DNA of 5,210 nucleotides, taken from positions 1 through 5,210 of the forward strand of contig CALLNG010000506.1 in NCBI GenBank assembly GCA_938005345.1. Reading direction: 5' to 3'. This stretch comes from an uncultured Clostridia bacterium. Its GTDB lineage: Bacteria > Bacillota > Clostridia > RUG12999. Below the pieces are notes generated by a model. The model worked only from the letters and a program-made list of their open reading frames with translations, searched no databases and had not been told where the DNA came from. The position numbers and the translations under genes were made by a program. Shown here piece after piece: positions 1 through 4,109 of this stretch (positions within the stretch are counted from its first letter, which is position 1; each line of letters begins with the position of its first letter).

Positions 1-261
1 CCCTGCCTCATCTTTTGCGCCATAATACTGGGCGGTAATAATTGAAAACCCGTATGTCATTCCTTGGGCAAATCCGATAATCAAAAAGGTGATAGTGCCT
101 GTGCATCCTACTGCCGCTAATGCCTGTACCCCAATTGTTCTTCCGACAATCAGAGTATCCGCCATACTATACAACTGCTGAAACAGTGATCCCAACATCA
201 ATGGAACTGCAAAACCTACAATTAATTTAGCGGGATTTCCCTTTGTTAAATCCTTTGCCAT
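1..261 (-). CDS. MATE-family efflux transporter, N-terminal part (gene runs off the left edge)
   Basis: The first 87 codons of a multidrug and toxic compound extrusion (MATE) transporter, a cytoplasmic-membrane antiporter that exports drugs or metabolites using a Na+ or H+ gradient. The fragment begins MAKDLTKGNPAKLIVGFAVP and continues through LGSLFQQLYSMADTLIVGR and ALAAVG to FAQGMTYGFSIITAQYYGAK, the typical start of clostridial MATE proteins. It covers transmembrane helix 1 (about residues 12-30) and helix 2 (about 50-70) plus the conserved loop between them. Family members have roughly 440-460 residues, so about four fifths lies outside the window. The ATG at 261 is supported by a strong Shine-Dalgarno sequence, AAGGAGG (270-276 on the complement), 8 bases upstream. 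A MerR-type promoter with a dyad operator lies just upstream, so expression is probably inducible. The substrate cannot be told from the sequence. Confidence 0.93.
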   Translation of the reverse strand, partial: MAKDLTKGNPAKLIVGFAVPLMLGSLFQQLYSMADTLIVGRTIGVQALAAVGCTGTITFLIIGFAQGMTYGFSIITAQYYGAKDEAG

Positions 262-309
262 TAAAATTTCCTCCTTGCCTGACGCTTTATACTTTCAAAC
301 TGTTTCCCT

Positions 310-340
310 ATTGTAAACCTTACAGTGCACTCTAAGTCAA
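310..340 (-). promoter_or_regulatory. MerR-type promoter of the MATE gene
   Basis: On the - strand, a -35 box TTGACT (335-340) and a -10 box TACAAT (310-315, one mismatch to consensus) are separated by 19 bp instead of the usual 17. An overlong 19-20 bp spacer holding a dyad is the hallmark of promoters activated by MerR-family proteins, which twist the DNA to bring the two boxes into register. Transcription would start near 303, giving a leader of about 40 bases before the MATE start codon. The boxes and dyad are seen directly; the regulator identity is inferred. Confidence 0.8.
319..336. promoter_or_regulatory. MerR-family operator dyad
   Basis: The 18-bp sequence CTTACAGTGCACTCTAAG is an inverted repeat centred between 327 and 328, with 8 of 9 base pairs matching (the mismatch is 323/332). 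It lies inside the spacer of the MATE promoter and overlaps the end of its -35 box. The half-site CTTAGAGT resembles those recorded for AdhR/NmlR-type MerR regulators, the same subfamily as the regulator encoded at 2647-3018. Confidence 0.75.
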
Positions 341-420
341 TAGGATTTCCACAAAAAATATCAATCAGAATGACTAAGAATTTCCGCTTAATTTTGTGCA
401 TTATTTTTTACCGGTATGGA

Positions 421-449
421 TTGACTTTTTCATTACTTCGTGATACGTT
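421..449 (+). promoter_or_regulatory. Candidate promoter for the methyltransferase gene
   Basis: A good -35 box TTGACT (421-426) is followed after 17 bp by a poor -10 box TACGTT (444-449). TG at 441-442 makes an extended -10 (TGn) that could compensate. Transcription would begin near 456, downstream of the GTG at 440 and about 44 bases before the ATG at 500. This supports the later start for the methyltransferase. The match of the -10 itself is only 3 of 6. Confidence 0.4.
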
Positions 450-499
450 ATAAAAAACAGAATGGTAGCTATGGATGTACCGTAGAAAAGGATGGTTCT

Positions 500-1276
500 A
501 TGAAAAAGCAGCCTTATTATTTTGCATATGAAAATAGATACAAAACGGTTTATGAATCTGGAGCAGAGCGTTGGGGCCATTCGCCCGATGACAAGGAACT
601 CTATGACACACTCAAAGAGTGGGTACATGACTATTGTTTAAAAGGGAAAACTATCATAGAATTTGCCTGTGGAGAAGGGGCAAGTGGGGCTATATTGTCA
701 AAACTTGGCTGCTTTTATCATGGAGTGGATCTATCTCCTAGTGCCGTTATGAAAGCGAAAGAAACGTTGAAGTCATATCCGAATGCAAGAGTCGATATCC
801 TTGATATGGTGAAAGAGACGACGGGCGAGACGTATGATGCTGCACTTGACTGTATGGGCCTTCATATGCTTGTCACGGATGAAGATAGAAAATCCTATCT
901 AAAAAACGCTTTATTATCTCTTAAAGAAGGTTCCCCTATGTTATTTTATAAAGAATCTTATCACAGCGCCAATGATGGAGAAACGGTTGTAACATCTCCT
1001 GTTCCTTCCTATGAAGATTGGCTAAAAATGACTGGCGCGGATTATGAAACGCCATCCGTCCGCAAATTGGATTTGGGAGATAGTCATTTAGAAATTATGC
1101 TGCCGTTTGTGCCAACAAGAGCGAATGACCGGGAAGGATATATGGCTGAAATGAATTTGGCCGGATTCAAAGTAGAAAAATTTATTGAAATGAACCGCTC
1201 TAAGGCTATTTTATCTTCTGCAAGCATTTATGTGAGAAAACCCTGCCGGCGAAATAGTGAAATGGTTTTGAACTAA
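500..1276 (+). CDS. Class I SAM-dependent methyltransferase
   Basis: A 258-residue protein with the Rossmann-like fold of class I methyltransferases, which transfer a methyl group from S-adenosylmethionine to an unidentified acceptor in the cytoplasm. Motif I, the SAM-binding glycine loop, is EFACGEGASG (54-63). The acidic residue that usually holds the SAM ribose is D77 in YHGVDLSPSA (73-82). D99-D102 would end strand 3, and YDAALDCMGLHML (112-124) is the motif IV region, followed by LKEGSPMLFY (strand 5). The N-terminus (YENRYKTVYESGAERWGH) is of a kind seen in small-molecule methyltransferases. The frame is open upstream to a GTG at 440, but that codon has no ribosome binding site and lies in the likely promoter. 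The ATG at 500 has AAAGGATGG (487-495) upstream and starts where homologous domains start. The HD hydrolase gene follows 27 bases later, probably in one operon. The acceptor is unknown; no motif points to DNA or rRNA. Confidence 0.85.
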   Translation: MKKQPYYFAYENRYKTVYESGAERWGHSPDDKELYDTLKEWVHDYCLKGKTIIEFACGEGASGAILSKLGCFYHGVDLSPSAVMKAKETLKSYPNARVDILDMVKETTGETYDAALDCMGLHMLVTDEDRKSYLKNALLSLKEGSPMLFYKESYHSANDGETVVTSPVPSYEDWLKMTGADYETPSVRKLDLGDSHLEIMLPFVPTRANDREGYMAEMNLAGFKVEKFIEMNRSKAILSSASIYVRKPCRRNSEMVLN

Positions 1277-1303
1277 CCATGCATTTTGTGGAGGTGAAAC
1301 ATC

Positions 1304-1981
1304 GTGAACAAAGAAACCTATTGTTTACTCGAAAATTTTATGCTTTGCTGTGCGGAAGATGTTGCGCATGATAAAGAGCACATCTATCGTGTGTTATATA
1401 ATGCAATAGAAATTGCAACGGCAGAGGAAACGGTAAATTATGACATCTTAATCGCCGCGTGTTTGTTGCACGATGTTGGGAGAAAAGAACAGTTTGAAAA
1501 CCCGTCTATCAGCCATGCAACAGTCGGTGGTGATAAGGCCTATCAATTTCTTTTATTGCATGAGTTCACGGAAGATTTTGCAAAGCAAGTAAAACATTGT
1601 ATCCAAACACATAGCTATAGAAAAAGCAATCCTCCTCTCAGTTTAGAAGCCAAAATCTTATTCGATGCGGATAAATTAGATGTGGCGGGTGCCATCGGAA
1701 TCGCTAGAACGCTACTATACAAAGGTATCGTTTCGGAACCTTTGTATCATGTCCTTCCAAATGGCATGATTTCGAATGGAGAGCAGGATGCGAAGCCATC
1801 CTTTTTCCAAGAATATAAATATAAATTAGAGCATGTATATTCAAATTTTTATACGGAAACCGCAAGAAACATTGCCAAACAGCGGCAGCATATTGCCAAT
1901 GCATTTTATCATAGCCTGTACCAAGAGATAAATTTTTCGTATCAAGACGGAAAAAAGAAATTGGATAAAATCATTCAATAA
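1304..1981 (+). CDS. HD-domain phosphohydrolase (YedJ/YpgQ type)
   Basis: A 225-residue soluble HD-superfamily metal-dependent phosphohydrolase. The layout matches the E. coli YedJ / B. subtilis YpgQ group: AHDKEHIYRV (21-30, first metal histidine probably H26), the HD pair H56-D57 in CLLHDVGRKE, H71 in ISHATVGG, H103 in IQTHSYR, and the strongly conserved EAKILFDADKLD (115-126) followed by GAIGIAR. YpgQ has been described as a Mn-dependent pyrophosphohydrolase acting on nucleoside triphosphates, so a nucleotide substrate is plausible here but not shown. All expected metal ligands appear intact. The start is GTG at 1304, chosen because a near-ideal site GGAGGTGA (1290-1297) lies 6 bases upstream. 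The gene follows the methyltransferase by 27 bases with no terminator between, so the two are probably cotranscribed. The coding sequence is AT-rich; a hand count of 1801-1860 gives 13 G/C in 60. Confidence 0.88.
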   Translation: MNKETYCLLENFMLCCAEDVAHDKEHIYRVLYNAIEIATAEETVNYDILIAACLLHDVGRKEQFENPSISHATVGGDKAYQFLLLHEFTEDFAKQVKHCIQTHSYRKSNPPLSLEAKILFDADKLDVAGAIGIARTLLYKGIVSEPLYHVLPNGMISNGEQDAKPSFFQEYKYKLEHVYSNFYTETARNIAKQRQHIANAFYHSLYQEINFSYQDGKKKLDKIIQ

Positions 1982-2003
1982 CGTATTTTTAAAGCAATAT
2001 AAT
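1974..2003 (+). promoter_or_regulatory. Weak candidate promoter before the Nudix gene
   Basis: A perfect -10 hexamer TATAAT (1998-2003) sits in the 95-bp gap between the HD and Nudix genes. The best -35 is TTCAAT (1974-1979, 3 of 6) with an 18-bp spacer overlapping the end of the HD gene. In such AT-rich DNA a perfect TATAAT can occur by chance. If real, the leader would be about 65-70 bases. No terminator hairpin is visible in the gap, so readthrough from the upstream genes is also possible. Confidence 0.28.
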
Positions 2004-2076
2004 ATCAATTGTCCCGTTTCTTTCCGGAAGGATTTTAAAAAGTGTATATAAAAATTGAAAGTTGAGGAAGAGCAAA

Positions 2077-2541
2077 ATGCAACAGGAAAAGTCGTGTGGT
2101 GCAGTTGTTTTTACTAGAATTGATAATAAAATCCAATATGTTATTGTGCAACAATTGGAAGGATTTCATGGGTTTCCAAAAGGACATATGGAGAATGGCG
2201 AAACAGAACAGCAAACGGCTCTTCGCGAAATACAGGAAGAGGTTGGTTTAAAACCACAAATTATGGACGGCTTTAGAAGTCTTGATGAATATATCATTTC
2301 TCATAAGCCTGATACCATGAAACAAGTCGTCTATTTTCTTGCAGAATATACAAATCAACCAATTGTTGTACAGAAAGAAGAGCTTTTAGAGGCAACATTA
2401 TGCTCCTTTGAAGAAGCTTACAAAACATTGGAATATAGCGGTTCAAAAAGGATCTTAAAAGAGGCAAACGATTTTCTTACATATAATTTCAATCTATTTG
2501 ACTCACAGTTTATCAAACAAGACAAATCACATACGATATAG
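2077..2541 (+). CDS. Nudix hydrolase, Ap4A-hydrolase-like
   Basis: A 154-residue Nudix (MutT-superfamily) hydrolase, which cleaves nucleoside diphosphates linked to another moiety using divalent metal ions. The complete Nudix box GX5EX7REUXEEXGU is present at residues 36-58: G36, E42, R50-E51, E54-E55, G57. The opening KSCGAVVF and the FHGFPKGHMENGET run just before and into the box resemble asymmetric diadenosine-tetraphosphate (Ap4A) hydrolases, where FPKGH is typical. The substrate therefore might be Ap4A or a related nucleotide, but subfamily specificity in Nudix proteins is hard to read. The start is taken as ATG 2077, preceded by TGAGGAAGAG (2063-2072). An in-frame TTG at 2062 would overlap that ribosome binding site, so I reject it. 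The gene lies between the HD hydrolase and the MerR regulator, all in the same direction. It is AT-rich; 2281-2340 has 19 G/C in 60. Confidence 0.9.
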   Translation: MQQEKSCGAVVFTRIDNKIQYVIVQQLEGFHGFPKGHMENGETEQQTALREIQEEVGLKPQIMDGFRSLDEYIISHKPDTMKQVVYFLAEYTNQPIVVQKEELLEATLCSFEEAYKTLEYSGSKRILKEANDFLTYNFNLFDSQFIKQDKSHTI

Positions 2542-2564
2542 AGATGAAAGGCAACTAGACAAAA

Positions 2565-2595
2565 TGGATAGATACTCTCCAAGTTACACTACAAT
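2565..2595 (+). promoter_or_regulatory. Weak candidate promoter for the MerR gene
   Basis: In the 105-bp gap before the MerR gene, TGGATA (2565-2570, 4 of 6 for -35) and TACAAT (2590-2595, 5 of 6 for -10) are separated by 19 bp. That spacing would suit a MerR-controlled promoter, and the -10 is the same hexamer as at the MATE gene. However, the spacer lacks a dyad and does not match the MATE operator, so autoregulation is not supported by sequence. The leader would be about 45 bases. Confidence 0.25.
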
Positions 2596-2646
2596 TAAAT
2601 CTAATTTTTTACAAATTAATCAAAAGTGCAAAGAAGGTGAATTGTT

Positions 2647-3018
2647 ATGTATTACACCATATCGCAGACCGCAAAAAAGACAAATCTAACCCCATTTACT
2701 CTCCGCTACTACGATAAGGAAGGGCTTCTCTCACCCGCCCGCACAGAAAAAGGTATCCGCTATTTTACGGATGACGATTTAGCCCGCATTGATGTAGTAC
2801 GCTGTCTGAAAAATGCCGGTATGACAATTCGGGATATCAAGTATTTTTTAACGCTTTGTTCCCTCGGGGAAAATACGATTCCAGAGCAATTAGCTCTCTT
2901 TTTGCGTTACCGTGCTAAACTCTCACAGGATATTCAGGTATTACAGCAGCATTTGACACAGATTGAAGAAAAAATTACATGGCTTCAGGACTATCAAGCT
3001 ACCCATCCCTCGCGCTAA
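2647..3018 (+). CDS. MerR-family transcriptional regulator, AdhR/NmlR-like
   Basis: A 123-residue DNA-binding regulator. The winged helix-turn-helix fills residues 1-70: ISQTAKKTNLTPFTLRYYDKEGLL (5-28) holds the recognition helix with the signature LRYYDKEGLL, and KGIRYFTDDDL (35-45) forms the wing and next helix. Residues about 75-117 form one long helix for antiparallel dimerisation. There is no C-terminal effector-binding domain. A cysteine, C53 in VVRCLKNAGM, sits where B. subtilis AdhR has Cys52, the thiol reported to sense aldehydes such as formaldehyde and methylglyoxal; a thiol-based signal is thus a reasonable guess. The ATG at 2647 has GAAGGTGA (2633-2640) 6 bases upstream. Members of this subfamily bind CTTAGAGT-type dyads, one of which controls the MATE gene at 310-340. 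The gene is richer in G/C (2701-2760: 34 of 60) than the three genes before it. A hairpin terminator begins directly after the stop codon. Confidence 0.92.
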   Translation: MYYTISQTAKKTNLTPFTLRYYDKEGLLSPARTEKGIRYFTDDDLARIDVVRCLKNAGMTIRDIKYFLTLCSLGENTIPEQLALFLRYRAKLSQDIQVLQQHLTQIEEKITWLQDYQATHPSR

Positions 3019-3068
3019 TTCCATACAAAAAGGCCCGCAACCTGAGGAAGCGGGCTTTTTGTATGGAA
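3019..3068. terminator. Bidirectional intrinsic terminator
   Basis: An almost perfect inverted repeat begins right after the MerR stop codon: the arm 3019-3038 pairs with 3050-3068 (19 of 20 bases, with one bulged G at 3032/3033), leaving an 11-base loop. The GC core GCCCGC/GCGGGC is flanked by AAAAA on the left (3027-3031) and TTTTT on the right (3056-3060). It therefore forms a stem followed by U's on both strands and can end the rightward MerR transcript and the leftward transcript of the VTT membrane protein gene, whose stop codon lies 32 bases away. Confidence 0.93.
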
Positions 3069-3099
3069 TGAAGGAGTGTATCAAAAATAAATCTTATTA

Positions 3100-3843
3100 T
3101 CATTTTTCGCGGTTTACCGGTTTACTGTTTTCCTTTTTACTAATATGCCGGTAAACCAGCACGCCCGCCAAGCTGATGACGGCCGTCACTACAAATACAA
3201 TAATAGCCATAGTATAATTTTGCAGTCCTAATGCATGTCCGCCCATCACAGAGGTTATTACAGATGGGATTCTCGCCACGCTGGAAATCATCAAAAACGT
3301 TCGCAATTTCATGGGAGTAAGCCCAATAAAATACGTAATGATATCTTTAGGTGTGCCGGGTATAAAAAACAGTACAAAGATCAACAAATTGAGCCGTTTG
3401 CTGTTTTGAATAAATTTCAGCGATTGAATTTTTTCCCTAGAAATAAACGCTTCTACCATTTTGTGTCCAAAGCGTTTTGTAAACCCATAAATAATGGTGG
3501 ACCCCATTGCTGTGCCAATTAAGCAAAGCAACAATCCCATAACCGCTCCGAATGCATATCCCGCGCCAATTTCCACAATCTCGCCCGGAATGACTGCAAC
3601 CACTACCTGCAAACACATAATTGCAACAAAGGTAAAATATCCCCAGATGCCTTGCCCCTCAATCCAGGCACGAAATTCTTCCGGTTCAGCCACTAGCTGC
3701 ATCAACGGTTTTGAATAGTATACCACTACGGCAAACAGGACACAAAGCAACAAAAAGGATATGGCACTGACGATTTTGCGGCGCCGCCGGTATTGCTGTT
3801 CATCTAATTTATTTTTGGCTTTGTTTTTTAATGCCATGTCCAA
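3100..3843 (-). CDS. TVP38/TMEM64 (VTT/DedA-like) family membrane protein
   Basis: A 247-residue integral membrane protein of the VTT domain family, related to DedA proteins and to eukaryotic TMEM41B/VMP1 scramblases. The cytoplasmic N-terminus is very basic (RRRRK, 19-23). Hydrophobic segments lie at about 25-43, 67-86, 90-120, 152-175, 183-203 and 211-232. Family hallmarks are PGEIVEIGAGYAFG (86-99), a re-entrant-type segment, the glycine pattern GTAMGSTIIYGFTKRFG (110-126), FFIPGTPKDIITYFIGL (159-175), and the R191-P193 pair near the next helix. Bacterial relatives are implicated in lipid or lipid-carrier movement and membrane homeostasis; the substrate here is unknown. The start is taken as TTG 3843 because the strong site AGGAGG (3851-3856) is 7 bases away. 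An ATG at 3837, two codons inside, is 13 bases away and is the alternative. The gene converges on the MerR gene across a shared terminator. Confidence 0.9.
   Translation of the reverse strand: MDMALKNKAKNKLDEQQYRRRRKIVSAISFLLLCVLFAVVVYYSKPLMQLVAEPEEFRAWIEGQGIWGYFTFVAIMCLQVVVAVIPGEIVEIGAGYAFGAVMGLLLCLIGTAMGSTIIYGFTKRFGHKMVEAFISREKIQSLKFIQNSKRLNLLIFVLFFIPGTPKDIITYFIGLTPMKLRTFLMISSVARIPSVITSVMGGHALGLQNYTMAIIVFVVTAVISLAGVLVYRHISKKENSKPVNREK
3111..3157. repeat. 10-bp inverted repeat inside the 3' end of the VTT gene
   Basis: GGTTTACCGG (3111-3120) and its exact complement CCGGTAAACC (3148-3157) are separated by 27 bases. The left arm is followed by TTTAC, giving a short tandem GGTTTACC-GGTTTACT. 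The repeat lies in the codons for the last 15 or so residues of the VTT protein. No U-run follows the stem on either strand, so it is not an intrinsic terminator; it could form an mRNA hairpin near the 3' end. Function unknown, and chance is possible. Confidence 0.5.
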
Positions 3844-3847
3844 TCTA

Positions 3848-3856
3848 CCACCTCCT
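3848..3856 (-). promoter_or_regulatory. Strong ribosome binding site of the VTT gene, deciding between TTG and ATG
   Basis: AGGAGGTGG on the - strand matches the anti-Shine-Dalgarno sequence over eight bases. The AGGAGG core is 7 bases from a TTG (3843) and 13 bases from an ATG (3837) in the same frame. Spacing favours TTG although ATG is the stronger codon. The two choices change the protein by only two residues. Confidence 0.75.
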
Positions 3857-4109
3857 AGCTATTGCTTGTCCTTTTCTTTTATTATAACGAATCAATGTTA
3901 ATATTTCGCCAACAAATTATTAAATATTCCTTAAGTTTTTCCAATTTAGGAAAAAAGATTCCTGTTTTCGCCTTTCTGTTTCATTTTATACGTATGCGCT
4001 TACAATTTTTACAATGGTACTTTCATCCAAAATGCCAACCAAAAGCCCAGGCATTTGAAAAAACGGTAAAATCCATTCTACACCGTCTTTCACTTCTCAG
4101 CAGCATTTA
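3857..4109. other. Intergenic gap with no recognisable gene
   Basis: This AT-rich 253-base stretch separates the two leftward genes. Apart from the candidate promoter at 3881-3912 it holds a small A/T hairpin (TTTTTCC 3936-3942 with GGAAAAA 3949-3955) and a 7-bp stem AAATGCC/GGCATTT (4030-4036 with 4050-4056) that lacks a following U-run. No convincing intrinsic terminator for the acetyltransferase gene is visible, so its transcript might continue into the VTT gene. A + strand frame of 83 codons crosses the gap but has no ribosome binding site or recognisable domain. Confidence 0.5.
3881..3912 (-). promoter_or_regulatory. Candidate promoter of the VTT gene
   Basis: A perfect -10 box TATAAT (3881-3886 on the complement) lies about 38 bases upstream of the VTT start. 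The best -35 is TTGGCG (3907-3912, 4 of 6) with a long 20-bp spacer. The spacer has no dyad, so a MerR-type mechanism is not indicated. The -10 is convincing; the -35 is weak. Confidence 0.5.

Noticed and set aside
401..628. 75-codon hydrophobic reading frame on the - strand
   Set aside because: It overlaps the methyltransferase start and its promoter in antisense, has no ribosome binding site and no recognisable domain.
2571..2589. Second MerR operator upstream of the MerR gene (autoregulation)
   Set aside because: The 19-bp spacing fits, but the spacer has no dyad symmetry and does not match the MATE operator.
403..2612. Shared ATTTTTTAC at 403-411 and 2604-2612 as target-site duplications flanking an inserted cassette
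   Set aside because: A 9-base low-complexity A/T match is expected by chance in DNA this AT-rich; no inverted ends or integrase/transposase gene accompany it.
2498..2689. 63-codon + strand frame joining the end of the Nudix gene to the MerR start
   Set aside because: It overlaps both genes in another frame, has no ribosome binding site and no domain; it is a shadow frame.
3071..3080. AAGGAG after the terminator as a ribosome binding site for a small + strand gene
   Set aside because: No start codon follows at suitable distance, and the stretch lies antisense to the end of the VTT gene.
4030..4056. Stem AAATGCC/GGCATTT as terminator of the acetyltransferase gene
   Set aside because: Only 7 bp with a 13-base loop, and no U-run after it in the direction of transcription.
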